Shown in pieces: positions 1 to 9,470 of a stretch of 64,000 nt of DNA. A program made the position numbers and the translations under genes. The first letter of the stretch is position 1. The number at the start of each line of letters is the position of its first letter. Source of the stretch: UBA830 sp002295635 (GTDB taxonomy: Bacteria; Pseudomonadota; Alphaproteobacteria; MPNO01; UBA830); the NCBI GenBank assembly GCA_002295635.1, contig DBHK01000003.1, positions 62,001 to 126,000 of the forward strand, read 5' to 3'. The notes under the pieces were generated by a model. That model made no database searches. It saw nothing but the letters and a program-made list of their open reading frames with translations, and was not told where the DNA came from.

Positions 1-1650
1 ATGCGGAACAACCCAATGACCGAAACACCCATCGTGATCGTCGGAGGCGGGCCTGTCGGCTTAAATCTTGCCTTGGACTTGGCCTGGCGACAGGTGCCCT
101 GCATGTTAGTTAATCAGGGGAAAACGACAGCAGATCATCCACAGGGTAACACCAATAATGCGCGAACAATGGAAATCTACCGACGGCTTGGTATCGCCGA
201 TAGAATTCGGGACGTGGGGCTGCCGATAGATCATTGCGGCGACGCGATTTTCGTCACGCGGATAAATGCTCATGAAATTGGACGTATCAAAATACCCAGC
301 GTCCGAGATCGTCTGAAACCGGGGTCCATCGATCTGGAACTTGGCCCCGAGCCTCTGCAACGTGCCTCTCAGATGTTCGTAGAAAGGGTACTGAAAGAAG
401 AGCTTGATACCAAGGCTACCGTGGATATGCGGTTTGGCTGGAAAATGATTTCGTTCGAACCTTCAGACGAGGCGGTTATTGTCGAAATCCAGAATATTGA
501 TACTGGCAAAATTGAGACCGTCTCCTGCGGATATCTGGTGGGTTGCGACGGCGGTCGCAGCACAGTCCGACGCAGCCTCGGTATTGAATACGTCGGTAAG
601 TCAGGCGAAGAAGTCGATTTCATGATGGGCCAGATGCTGTCGGTCTATTTTCACGCTCCCGCACTTTACGACGTAATGAAGACCGATGCGCCATGGCAAT
701 TTCATTCAATGAATCCCCAAGGCCGAGCCTCAATTGTTGCGTTGGACGGGAAAGGACATTTTCTTACCTGGGCTAAGCTGGAACCGGGACAAGACGCCTA
801 TTCGATAGATCCTCGCCCCTATATCTGGCGCGTGGTCGGGGAAGAAATACCGGTAAATATACTTTCGTCTAAACCGTGGCAGGCAGGTTTGTCATTGGTT
901 GCCAATGAATATCAGCGGGGTCGTGTGATCCTAGCAGGCGATTCTGTGCATCTGTTCACACCCACCGGCGGGTTCGGAATGAATACTGGCGTCGGCGATG
1001 CCGAAAATCTTGGCTGGAAGCTGGAAGCATGGAATAGCGGCTGGGCGGGTGATCGTCTGATCGGTACCTACGAGTGCGAGCGCCGCCCGGTAGCTATCCG
1101 CAACCTCGCTCAGTCCTATGCATTGGCGCAAGATAAGTCTGCACTTTCGGTTCCTCCCGCAATTGAGGACGAAACACCCGAAGGTGAGGCGTTAAGGGCA
1201 GATCTCGGTATTCGCACCGAAAAGACCCTGGCGGAAGAGTACTATTGTATGGGTATCCAACTCGGCGCGCGATATGACGGTTCCCCTTTAATATGTGCCG
1301 AGCATGGTGATGTTCCGGTAAGCGATCCCTTCACTTATATTCCAACTGCGTGGCCTGGGGGTCGCGCACCACATTGTTGGCTGGCAGACGGCACAGCGCT
1401 GTTCGACCATTTCGGCAAGGGGTTCACCCTACTTCGCCTCGGGAGTTCCATAGCTGATACATCGGCTCTAGAGCGGGTAGCTGAAGAAAAAGGCGTGCCG
1501 CTAAGCATTTTCTCGGTCGACAACCCACAGATCCGCGCCCTGTATGAAGCAGATCTGGCGCTTATACGGCCGGACCAATACGTGGCATGGCGCGGAGAGG
1601 CAGTGCCGGATAACCCGTCGGCTTTGATTGATTGTGTGAGGGGTGCCTGA
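1..1650 (+). CDS. FAD-dependent aromatic monooxygenase (PheA/TfdB-type)
   Basis: Group A flavoprotein hydroxylase, expected to hydroxylate an aromatic or related ring with NAD(P)H and O2 in the cytoplasm. The Rossmann GGGPVG lies at residues 15-20, the GCDGGRSTVR motif at 181-190 and the second FAD motif GDSVHLFTPTGGFGMNTG at 313-330, followed by DAENLGWK. Together these are the signature of the phenol 2-monooxygenase / 2,4-dichlorophenol hydroxylase family. The 549 aa length and thioredoxin-like C-terminal extension fit that family. The first base of the window is the start codon used here. A second ATG at base 16 (MTETPIV) is equally plausible, and an upstream extension cannot be excluded. 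It precedes a fumarate-reductase-like pair on the same strand, so a catabolic role is inferred. The substrate cannot be read from the sequence. Confidence 0.85.
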   Translation: MRNNPMTETPIVIVGGGPVGLNLALDLAWRQVPCMLVNQGKTTADHPQGNTNNARTMEIYRRLGIADRIRDVGLPIDHCGDAIFVTRINAHEIGRIKIPSVRDRLKPGSIDLELGPEPLQRASQMFVERVLKEELDTKATVDMRFGWKMISFEPSDEAVIVEIQNIDTGKIETVSCGYLVGCDGGRSTVRRSLGIEYVGKSGEEVDFMMGQMLSVYFHAPALYDVMKTDAPWQFHSMNPQGRASIVALDGKGHFLTWAKLEPGQDAYSIDPRPYIWRVVGEEIPVNILSSKPWQAGLSLVANEYQRGRVILAGDSVHLFTPTGGFGMNTGVGDAENLGWKLEAWNSGWAGDRLIGTYECERRPVAIRNLAQSYALAQDKSALSVPPAIEDETPEGEALRADLGIRTEKTLAEEYYCMGIQLGARYDGSPLICAEHGDVPVSDPFTYIPTAWPGGRAPHCWLADGTALFDHFGKGFTLLRLGSSIADTSALERVAEEKGVPLSIFSVDNPQIRALYEADLALIRPDQYVAWRGEAVPDNPSALIDCVRGA

Positions 1651-1787
1651 CCCTCGGCGCACCGTTTGTTACTCATTTCCCGATTTGATTATCTCAACCT
1701 TTTTCTTATACCCTTCCATCTCCGGACCAGCCCTGTATTCTAACAGTACTTTGGGTAACATCGAATTTAGATGAGGGACTATAGGCG

Positions 1788-3749
1788 ATGCCCATAGAAG
1801 TAGATTGGTGCAAATACGACGTTGTTGTCGTAGGGTCCGGCGGCGCGGGCAGCCACGCGGCACAGGCCGCTGCGGCTAATGGTGCGCGTGTACTGGTGGT
1901 TTCTAAAGATCCTATCGGATGTTCGGATACCAAGATTTCCGAGGGTATCGCGACAGTTCGAGAATCTGGGTCAGACGATGATTCGGAGGAAACGCTGTCG
2001 GAGAATCTAAAAATAGCGGGTGGCGATCTGCCGGTTAATGCGATTACGAACGCATTCGCTGCTGATAGCAAGGGCGCATATGATACCTACAGAGTACAGG
2101 GATTGCGTCCAGACATTAATACTTCCCGCAATACGCCCAAACCCTTGCCGCTTCCAATGGGTGGCCATACTCGGCGGCGTTCCGTCGGTCACCGTAACAG
2201 CGGTATCGCATTCGGCCATGCAAACTGGAATGCCGTTGTCCAAGGGGACCGCATCGATTACATCGAAGATAGCTGGTTTCTTGATCTTGTGACGGATGAC
2301 GGAGAAGGCGGCGCACCCAGATCTGTGGTCGGTGGAATCATTTATCACGCTGCACTTGGTAAGTTGATCGCCGTTAAAACATCTTCCGTAATAATTGCCT
2401 CAGGAGGTTTATCGACCCTTTATTTTCCAAAAACCGACACAATGCGCGGTAATACGGGTGATTCCTATGCAATAGCTGTGCGTGCTGGTGCCGATCTAGT
2501 TGATATGGAGCAGGTTCAGTTTCTACCGTTCTGCCTGGCGTCGCCTCCTTCTTTCGAGGGCCTTTTGGTCGGTGAGCCTGTGACGGCGAGTTATCTCGGA
2601 GTCCTGCGCGATAAATATGGCAAAGTCATTTTGGACAGTGTTTTTTTGCGGACTCGAGCGGAGTGCTCATCGGCGATTATGCGAGCGGTCGAAGATGGCC
2701 GCGGAAGCCCCAATGGCGGAGCTTATCTGGATATGACGGCGAATAAACGACCACCGCGATCGGGTCCCTATTTCATGCGATTTGTCGAATCCGCATTACC
2801 GTCGGCTTACAAGGTTGCGCGGCAGGCGATGAGTAAGGCAGCCGGCAACTGTGAAGTACCCTGGGAGGTACGCCCTAGTGCCCACTATATGATGGGAGGT
2901 ATTCGTGCCAACGAACACGGTGCTTCGGTTTCCGGGGCGGGTGATGGATTTGCTGATAGTGGCGTCGCTGGGTTGTTTACGGCAGGCCAGGCAATGGGCG
3001 GTGTCTTCGGCGCTAATCGTTTAGGTTCCACTTCGTTGACCGAAGGAGCGGTGTTTGGCCGGCGAGCCGGAGAAGCTGCAGCAAACCGTGCGAGAAAAAC
3101 CGCCTCGCTACAAAGCCAAAACGATGCGTTTTCTTCGCTAATTGAAAGTTTTCGAAAAAGGTTTGGACAAAAGGGGGGCTGTGCAGCTGCTACCCTCAAG
3201 CTCGAACTTCAGAGAGCAGCCTGGATTAATATAGGGCCAATTCGGACCGCTGATCGGATAAATGAAATGGAACGCGTTCTTTCCGATCTTGAGGTGAAAC
3301 TCGAGGATGTAGCTATTCCGGAATACACGGAGTGGAACCAAGCCTTTATCGAGTTTGAAGAATTACGCAATTTGATCTTTTGTGCGCGGGGTATTTCTCT
3401 TGCAGCCCGGGAACGGGATGGCAGCTTGGGAGGACATGTGCGGTTGGATCGTAAACAGATTTCGTCTTTTTCTCACCCGTATTCCACAGTTGTGTCGAAA
3501 AATCCGGAGGGAAGTTGGCAGGTGCGACGCGTTGACCGGGATCGAACGCCACTGCGACAGATTATAGCTTTCAAGTACCACGATGCGAAACGCAAGGCTG
3601 GGGTCAAGTGGCTACGTATTCTTCCTGCCGGTATGCAGGACCGGGCGTTGGAAAAGAAATATCTTGCCGTTATGGGCGCCGACGGGGCGACAAAAGAAGT
3701 GATGCCCGGTGGTAGAGCCGCCGCCGTCGGAGAGGGAACGGAGGCATGA
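1788..3749 (+). CDS. Fumarate reductase/succinate dehydrogenase-like flavoprotein subunit
   Basis: FAD oxidoreductase of the FrdA/SdhA/AprA superfamily, 653 aa. The dinucleotide motif GSGGAG is at residues 16-21. The family segment RPSAHYMMGG is near 362-371, and GLFTAGQAMGG with ANRLGSTSL near 395-417. Several residues expected of a true succinate/fumarate enzyme are missing. The region of the covalent-FAD histidine reads SDTKISEGI without His, so FAD is probably non-covalent. The usual QFHPTGL reads QFLPFCL near 243, and the TEGxRGEGG-type loop is replaced by GEPVTASYLGV. It overlaps the next gene, an iron-sulfur subunit, by 4 bp (ATGA), so the two are translationally coupled and probably form one complex. 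The substrate is likely not succinate or fumarate. A GAGGG ribosome site lies before the ATG. Confidence 0.8.
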   Translation: MPIEVDWCKYDVVVVGSGGAGSHAAQAAAANGARVLVVSKDPIGCSDTKISEGIATVRESGSDDDSEETLSENLKIAGGDLPVNAITNAFAADSKGAYDTYRVQGLRPDINTSRNTPKPLPLPMGGHTRRRSVGHRNSGIAFGHANWNAVVQGDRIDYIEDSWFLDLVTDDGEGGAPRSVVGGIIYHAALGKLIAVKTSSVIIASGGLSTLYFPKTDTMRGNTGDSYAIAVRAGADLVDMEQVQFLPFCLASPPSFEGLLVGEPVTASYLGVLRDKYGKVILDSVFLRTRAECSSAIMRAVEDGRGSPNGGAYLDMTANKRPPRSGPYFMRFVESALPSAYKVARQAMSKAAGNCEVPWEVRPSAHYMMGGIRANEHGASVSGAGDGFADSGVAGLFTAGQAMGGVFGANRLGSTSLTEGAVFGRRAGEAAANRARKTASLQSQNDAFSSLIESFRKRFGQKGGCAAATLKLELQRAAWINIGPIRTADRINEMERVLSDLEVKLEDVAIPEYTEWNQAFIEFEELRNLIFCARGISLAARERDGSLGGHVRLDRKQISSFSHPYSTVVSKNPEGSWQVRRVDRDRTPLRQIIAFKYHDAKRKAGVKWLRILPAGMQDRALEKKYLAVMGADGATKEVMPGGRAAAVGEGTEA

Positions 3750-4477
3750 GGGTCGATATTGTAACCCGTCGCGATGGAGAGGAGGTCGTTGTCGAGTACG
3801 ATTACGCTCCGCGCGAGGAAGACGAAAGACCCATGGTTCTGGATGTTCTGCTACAGGCGCAGGCTACAGAAATGCCTGACCTTGCCTTCAGGTACGGGTG
3901 CCGCGCCCGGAATTGCGGTGTCTGTACAGTCGATATCAATGATCGTCCGCGGATCGCCTGTCGCGCTCGTATCAAGGAAGGTGATCGGGTAAGCCCAATG
4001 GCGTCCCTTCCCGCATTGAGCGATCTAGTGGTACGCCGCGACGGGGTCGCGAGACAAATGCGCGGCCGCTTAGCGACGGTAAGGCAGGGTAACGATCTCA
4101 ACGTTAATGCACCCACAGATTATCACGCCCTGACGGGTTGTATCGAATGTTATGCTTGCTTGCATGAATGCCCGATGCACGCGCGCAATTTTGGCGGCGG
4201 GCTACCTGCTAATCAATCTGTCGAGGAGCAGCCTGACCCAGGGGCGGGATATCCTTTCGGAAATCCCTTCACTTTGCTAAAGCTTCAGCGTATTCGTCTC
4301 GACCCCCTTACGTCGGAAGCTGGAAAAACTCGAGCCCTAGAAAACGCCATTGATCTGGGGCTTGACGCCTGCGTCGGCTGCAAGGGTTGCAAATGCGGCG
4401 TAGGTATCGACCTAATGGGTATAGTCGTAAGGCCGTTGCTGGAGACAGGCCGGGACCAAATATGTCGAAAAGACTAG
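3746..4477 (+). CDS. SdhB/FrdB-like iron-sulfur subunit
   Basis: Electron-transfer partner of the preceding flavoprotein, 243 aa. An N-terminal plant-ferredoxin-like 2Fe-2S site is seen as CRARNCGVC with a later IAC (about residues 52-72). A C-terminal domain holds CIECYACLHECP near 132-143 and a second cysteine set, CVGCKGCKCG, near 208-217. The last set differs from the usual CxxCxxCxxxCP because its final Cys follows after one residue and the Pro is absent, so cluster ligation may differ. The order 2Fe-2S then 4Fe-4S-type sites matches succinate dehydrogenase iron-sulfur proteins. No membrane-anchor subunit genes follow, so a soluble complex or a separate acceptor is likely. The start overlaps the upstream stop as ATGA. 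Confidence 0.8.
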   Translation: MRVDIVTRRDGEEVVVEYDYAPREEDERPMVLDVLLQAQATEMPDLAFRYGCRARNCGVCTVDINDRPRIACRARIKEGDRVSPMASLPALSDLVVRRDGVARQMRGRLATVRQGNDLNVNAPTDYHALTGCIECYACLHECPMHARNFGGGLPANQSVEEQPDPGAGYPFGNPFTLLKLQRIRLDPLTSEAGKTRALENAIDLGLDACVGCKGCKCGVGIDLMGIVVRPLLETGRDQICRKD

Positions 4478-4698
4478 GTCAGTAGTCTAATCACCATCGC
4501 CAGCGATTGCCCGACGATCTGTTATTTCATCAAAAATGATCGGCCTCCTAAGGCTATGACTATGAGTAATTAGGGCGTTCAGGTGATTTTAATTTTGAAA
4601 TTCCACGATCGACCAGACTCGAAGTTGCGTCGGGAGGCGGTTGGCAGCGTTCGAGGGCTCTATTACTTAATTATCACTGGATTTCACGTTTTTTACTG

Positions 4699-5790
4699 CT
4701 ATTGACCGATCGCGGCGTTTACAGCGGGCATAACCTTTTCAGCCATTAGTTCCATTGATCTTTTCCCTAACTTTTTGTCTTCCCAGTCCTTGCCCGCGTA
4801 TAGAAGTGTACCGAAATCACCTGTTACTTCCCGAAAAGCGAGAATCTGGTCAACGACGCTATTCACATCGCCGGCTATGACTATATTGTCCAAAATGTAA
4901 TCAAGACTTAGGTCCTTATCAGGGAAATTTCGTTTTGGCTTAAAAACGGCGTGTCGATTCCCCTTTTTGAGTTTGGTGTATAGTTGCTTGTAATAGAAGC
5001 GATAGGGGCTTCGCAGGTTGTTTCTGCCATAATCAAGCGCTGTATTATGGTCATCGTGTACGAAAATTGATCGTGCAACTCGCCAGTCTTGGGAATCGGC
5101 TTCGCGGCCCACGTCTTTGCAACCCTGCTGGTAGTTATTCCAATGGGTTTTTACCCATTTTTCGAGAAGGAAATTTGCAGAAATAGGCAGAAAACCTTTC
5201 TTACCCATTTTAATCACTCCTTTTGAAAAGGGTGCCACCACAGTACAGACGATCGGGGGATGCGGTTTTTGGTAGGGTTTGGCGATGGGACCTAACCCAA
5301 TTTCCGGCATTATTGTATTCTGTGTCGAAATCGTCCAATGCTTGCCCCTGAGGTTGTAGGGTGGGTCGCCTTTCCAAATATTAAGAATGTGGGTGATCGA
5401 CTCGGCAAACATCTCGTTACGGTCCATGCCCCGAATATCAAGCGCCTCCGCATCCGACTCTAGGGCACCCGGACTTATCCCGAAGATGAACCGGCCTTTG
5501 AGCATGTGATCCATCATGGCTGCCTGCGCCGCAACTAGCACGGGATGAGTATGCGAGAGATTCGTCGTACCTGTACCCAGCTTGATCTGTTTTGTGTCGG
5601 TGATCAGGCTAGCTAAGAATAGCATTGAATTAGTTATGCTTTCTGAAGCGTCGGTCAGGTGCTCGCCCACGTAAGCCTCGGAGTAGCCCATCCTATCTGC
5701 TAGAATGATGGCTTCTCGGTCTTCTTGTAGACATTCCGTATAATTTCGGTCCAGTCGATGTACCGGCATGGTAAAGAACCCGATTTTCAC
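4699..5790 (-). CDS. LLM-class flavin-dependent monooxygenase (luciferase-like)
   Basis: A 363 aa TIM-barrel protein of the bacterial luciferase family, using reduced FMN or F420 to oxidise an unknown substrate. Recognisable elements are the N-terminal MKIGFFTMPVH, the YVGEHLTD strand near residue 42, LGTGTTNLSHTHPV near 75-88 and GRFIFGISPGALESD near 103-117. The start is GTG at 5788-5790 with AGGAG upstream. It follows the photolyase gene by 50 bp on the same strand, so it may be the last gene of the two-component/photolyase run. Fragments of similar proteins remain at about 19.1-19.3 kb and 56.7-57.0 kb. Confidence 0.85.
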   Translation of the reverse strand: MKIGFFTMPVHRLDRNYTECLQEDREAIILADRMGYSEAYVGEHLTDASESITNSMLFLASLITDTKQIKLGTGTTNLSHTHPVLVAAQAAMMDHMLKGRFIFGISPGALESDAEALDIRGMDRNEMFAESITHILNIWKGDPPYNLRGKHWTISTQNTIMPEIGLGPIAKPYQKPHPPIVCTVVAPFSKGVIKMGKKGFLPISANFLLEKWVKTHWNNYQQGCKDVGREADSQDWRVARSIFVHDDHNTALDYGRNNLRSPYRFYYKQLYTKLKKGNRHAVFKPKRNFPDKDLSLDYILDNIVIAGDVNSVVDQILAFREVTGDFGTLLYAGKDWEDKKLGKRSMELMAEKVMPAVNAAIGQ

Positions 5791-5840
5791 GATGCTACTC
5801 CTGGATGCGCGCGAGGTTTTCTATCCAACAGAATTTATAA

Positions 5841-7235
5841 TTAATCACGCTGAACATAGTTCTTTTCTGAGGCCACCAGGCGGTCAACAAAACTAGTGTA
5901 CGCAGCCATATCAAATTTTCGATTCAGACCTCTAGCATTCATGTAGCGAATCTTTCCGAACACTGGTCGTTCTGTCCAGGCACGGTCATGCAGGCCATAG
6001 CACCATGCAACGTTGGCATATGAATTGGGGTCGCGCCCGTCTAAAAAATATTTGTTATTCAAATTAAGAGTTGTTTCAAAAGCTTGTTGCGGCGTCGGTG
6101 ACCATTCAAGGATTTTCTTGGCCCAATACATGCGCATGTAATTTTGCATGAAACCTGTATGAATCATCTCGCGCATAGCATCATTCCAGTGCGGATCATG
6201 CGTTTCGCAGGCTTCGAGTTCGACAATGGAATATAAATATTCCCGTTTGTCGCCAGCGTGTTCCTCTAACGTTTTTCTCGCCCAGACCGGCAGGGAACCA
6301 TATATTCCGAAATTTGGTTGGAACGTGACGTAATTAATGGCGAGTTCGCGTCGTATGATGAGTTCCTCTATGAACGAATCTCGGTCGCCGGGTGTCCCTA
6401 TTTCAGTGCCGCGTACCGCAAGCCCAAGTTGCACCGGCGAGATGTGCCCGAAATGTAGGTACGGGCTAAGAAACGAAGTCTGCGCTGCCGAGGGCTCATT
6501 GCGCCCTTCAGCATAGTCTTCGAGAATATTATTCAAAAAATGATTAAGTCTTTTATGAGCTTCGTTCTCCCCCCCTTTAAACCGCTTCACGGGGGCGACT
6601 GACCAATCTATATCAAGAGCTGATAGCGTAGCATCAGGATTGAAAATATCGAAATCACTTCCCAAAGATATATTATCTGCCGAAATTTTCGGTTGAGTTT
6701 CCTCCAGCGGCAAAAGATATTGGTCTAAAACACGGTGGATTTTCGGCCGAATAGTTCTCGCGGCGTATTCCGATTTGTCTGAAGTTACGTCGACAGGCAC
6801 GACGACTTCCGTTTCAACCTGAATTACAGAGCAGCCGGCTTCCTGCGCAAGTCTATTCCGCCAACCTATCTGCAGTGGTAAATAGCTACGATCACAGAAA
6901 ACGACGGTAGCATCTTGGGAAATATCCAATGCGACATCAACCGGCTGTCCGTGCCGGACAATGAAAACAACGCCGCGAGCGGCGAGGTTTTTTGCCACAT
7001 CCGCGAGGCCGTCCAGCATGAAGGCATAATGTCGAGCGTTAGATTCCGGATAACAATCTGTAAGGGCGAAACAAACAAGTATAGGCAACCCATTTTCGTT
7101 AGCAGTCTGAATTGCTAACTCTAACGCGGGGTTTCCCCTACTCCGTTGTGCCTCCTGCATCCAGTACAAAACAAATGACCCAGCAGCACGGGATCGAAGG
7201 GTGTTCAACTTTTTTATTCGAGTACTTTGAACCAC
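5841..7235 (-). CDS. phrB: Class II CPD photolyase (deoxyribodipyrimidine photolyase)
   Basis: Light-driven repair of cyclobutane pyrimidine dimers using FADH-. The N-terminal photolyase domain begins FVLYWMQEAQRSRGNPAL. The C-terminal FAD domain carries class II hallmarks: YMRMYWAKKILEW, FLDGRDPNSYANVAWC, HDRAWTERPVFGKIRYM. About 464 aa, the usual class II length. The reading frame is open up to 7280. I prefer one of two adjacent GTG codons (7233-7238) because GAGGT lies just upstream; the start is uncertain by a codon or two, and a GTG at 7278-7280 is less likely. The gene follows the histidine kinase gene after about 50 bp on the same strand, which suggests co-expression with the two-component system. 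Confidence 0.9.
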   Translation of the reverse strand: MVQSTRIKKLNTLRSRAAGSFVLYWMQEAQRSRGNPALELAIQTANENGLPILVCFALTDCYPESNARHYAFMLDGLADVAKNLAARGVVFIVRHGQPVDVALDISQDATVVFCDRSYLPLQIGWRNRLAQEAGCSVIQVETEVVVPVDVTSDKSEYAARTIRPKIHRVLDQYLLPLEETQPKISADNISLGSDFDIFNPDATLSALDIDWSVAPVKRFKGGENEAHKRLNHFLNNILEDYAEGRNEPSAAQTSFLSPYLHFGHISPVQLGLAVRGTEIGTPGDRDSFIEELIIRRELAINYVTFQPNFGIYGSLPVWARKTLEEHAGDKREYLYSIVELEACETHDPHWNDAMREMIHTGFMQNYMRMYWAKKILEWSPTPQQAFETTLNLNNKYFLDGRDPNSYANVAWCYGLHDRAWTERPVFGKIRYMNARGLNRKFDMAAYTSFVDRLVASEKNYVQRD

Positions 7236-7286
7236 CACCCACCTCGTAAAGATTATGTATGTGTCTGAGCATCGGATCACAGATTT

Positions 7287-8642
7287 CTATTGAAGGCAAA
7301 ATATCACTCTGAGGCCCGGGTGATTATCTTCGAGATATACAGATCCTTCGTGCAAATGTGCGACCGCTTCGACCAAGCTGAGACCGAGACCAGTGCCTGG
7401 CGTCGATCTTGCCGTTTCCAATCGATAGAATCGGTTAAAAACATCTTTGTGCGCGTTATATGGGATCCCGGGCCCGGTATCCGATACCGATATTGTTCTG
7501 TCCGCTGCATGGACCGTAATCGCGCTCTCTGGTGATGAGTACTTAATCGCGTTATCGGCGAGATTCGCGATAGCTTGGAACAGTAGATCGCGATCCCCAA
7601 ACACCTCAGCGGCGGCATCGCAACGCATGTTAAATATTTGGCTTTTTTCTGCCGCAACTGGTTCGTAGAGGTCGGCGACATCGGTTACCAGTTCCTTCAG
7701 ATCGACCTTCGCGAAGTTTTCGCGCCGGCCCCCGGCTTCAATTTGGGATATACGTAAAAGCGCGTTAAAAATGGACAGGAGGCTATCAGCCTCCTCAATA
7801 GCTTTCTCTATGCGGGCTGTCTGACTCGTATCATTCAAACCTGAATCTTTTATTCCTTCGAGGGTCTGGCGCAAGCGCGTTAGCGGGGTGCGAAGATCAT
7901 GTGCGATGTTGTCTGAAACGTGCCGAAGACCTTCCATTAAAGACTGATTGCGATCAAGCATTTCGTTAAGCTGGGCTGAAAGGCGGTCAAACTCATCGTC
8001 AGTGCCACGTGTCGGTATGCGGCGATCCAGTGCGCCTTGAGAAATTTCCCGACTAGTCTGGTTTATGGACTCTATCCTGCGGGCAGTAGTGCGGCTCATC
8101 GCGATACCTCCGGCCAGTGCCAGTGCGATTGTGATAGCTATACCCCAAATGATGGTATTGATTACCAGATCACGGGTACGTACCAGCACGTGGACTTCGC
8201 GTCCGACCAGAAGGTTGAGGCCACCCTGTAAAACGAAAGAGCGTGCACGGGCGAGAGACAACTCCCCGTGCGAAGAATCTCTATCTTGGAGTTCGAATTC
8301 AATCCAGCCGCGGGAATCGGGAGTAGCTGTTGGCCAATTGCTGAGATTTCCGACCATCCTTCGTCTTAGCCGATCGGTCAGCAGGTATACCGTTCTTCCG
8401 CCTTGGTCTTTTCGGACACGTTCGGAAATAATTGCCGCGACGCCCGGAGTACCAAGTCGTTCATATTGTTCTGCTAGGCCCTTGATATCGGCGTTTATCG
8501 TTTCGTCAACCTGCTCCGAGAGCGTGCCAGCGATCGCCCAGTAAAGAAAACCCAGTAAAATTGCCGCCGAACCACCAAACAGTATTATATAGATCAGCAT
8601 TAAGCGAAACGATGCACTTCGGAGAAGCAGTGGCAGGTTCAT
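7287..8642 (-). CDS. Sensor histidine kinase with HAMP domain
   Basis: Inner-membrane sensor kinase of 451 aa. A first membrane segment lies near residues 14-36 (YIILFGGSAAILLGFLYW). A periplasmic loop of about 125 residues follows, then a second segment near 162-184 and a HAMP linker. The HisKA box NIAHDLRTPLTRL holds the phosphorylated His. The ATPase domain shows the N box NLADNAIKYSS, G1 VSDTGPGIP and G2 GTGLGLSLV. The start overlaps the upstream response-regulator stop by 4 bp, so the two form a cognate pair. The periplasmic domain contains no motif I can assign, so the signal is unknown. Confidence 0.92.
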   Translation of the reverse strand: MNLPLLLRSASFRLMLIYIILFGGSAAILLGFLYWAIAGTLSEQVDETINADIKGLAEQYERLGTPGVAAIISERVRKDQGGRTVYLLTDRLRRRMVGNLSNWPTATPDSRGWIEFELQDRDSSHGELSLARARSFVLQGGLNLLVGREVHVLVRTRDLVINTIIWGIAITIALALAGGIAMSRTTARRIESINQTSREISQGALDRRIPTRGTDDEFDRLSAQLNEMLDRNQSLMEGLRHVSDNIAHDLRTPLTRLRQTLEGIKDSGLNDTSQTARIEKAIEEADSLLSIFNALLRISQIEAGGRRENFAKVDLKELVTDVADLYEPVAAEKSQIFNMRCDAAAEVFGDRDLLFQAIANLADNAIKYSSPESAITVHAADRTISVSDTGPGIPYNAHKDVFNRFYRLETARSTPGTGLGLSLVEAVAHLHEGSVYLEDNHPGLRVIFCLQ

Positions 8643-9325
8643 GGTTGTGAAGTACGGAGAGTATAGCCGGCGCCGCGGACAGTATGAATTAATTGCGTTT
8701 CAAATTCTTTATCGATCTTCTGTCGTAATCGGCTGATATGTACATCGATTACATTAGTCTGTGGATCAAAGTAATAATCCCAGACATGTTCGAGTAGCAT
8801 GGTTCTCGTGACTACATTTCCGGAATTACGCATCAAGTATTCCAGTAGCCGGAATTCTCGGGGTTGCAAGGTAATTTCCTTGCCATCTCGTTTGACGGAG
8901 CGGGCCAAAAGATCCATTTCTAAGTCGCCTAACGCTAGCCGGGGATCTGTTCCGTGACTGGTATTCGCCACACGGCGGGTCAGTGCTTCTAAACGAGCAA
9001 TCAATTCTGATGCCGCGAACGGCTTTGTTAAGTAATCGTCGCCACCTGCTTTTAGGCCCTTTACTCGGTCGCTAACCTCACCCAAAGCGCTGAGCAAAAG
9101 TGCGGGTGTAAAGTCGTCAGACGCGCGCAGGGTGCGGATAATAGATAATCCGTCAGGTGCTGGTAACATTCGGTCAACGACCAAAACATCGAAATCCTCG
9201 GTCGTAGCAAGGAAGAGGCCCTGCTTTCCCGTAACAGCAAGGGTCGCATTATGGCCGGCTTCCTCCAGTGCTTTGATGATGTATGACGCTACGTCCTCAT
9301 CATCCTCTATTACGAGTATACGCAT
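8639..9325 (-). CDS. OmpR-family response regulator
   Basis: A 228 aa transcription factor partnered with the downstream histidine kinase. The receiver domain has the acidic pocket EDDED at residues 7-11, the phospho-acceptor Asp in DVLVVDRMLPAPDG (about 46-59), the Ser of LLLSALGE and the Lys of DDYLTKPF. The C-terminal winged helix is typical of OmpR/PhoB, with QPREFRLLEYLMRN, MLLEHVWDYYFDPQTNVIDVH and TVRGAGYTL. It is the first gene of the minus-strand run regulator-kinase-photolyase-LLM oxidoreductase. It diverges from the EpmC-like gene across about 145 bp, where its promoter must lie. Confidence 0.93.
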   Translation of the reverse strand: MRILVIEDDEDVASYIIKALEEAGHNATLAVTGKQGLFLATTEDFDVLVVDRMLPAPDGLSIIRTLRASDDFTPALLLSALGEVSDRVKGLKAGGDDYLTKPFAASELIARLEALTRRVANTSHGTDPRLALGDLEMDLLARSVKRDGKEITLQPREFRLLEYLMRNSGNVVTRTMLLEHVWDYYFDPQTNVIDVHISRLRQKIDKEFETQLIHTVRGAGYTLRTSQP

Positions 9326-9470
9326 TTTGGGAACCTCTATTTTTCTATCAAATATGTATGGGTGCCTGCCGGTTCAGCGCAAATTAATCTTTCGTAATAT
9401 TGAAGGACGGGGTCTGTGATAAGTGCAGACCCTTCCTTACTCAAAACAGAATGTCTAATATGAAATAGGA

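Noticed and set aside
1788..4477. Succinate dehydrogenase of the citric acid cycle
   Set aside because: Missing substrate and covalent-FAD residues, no membrane subunits, and catabolic neighbours.
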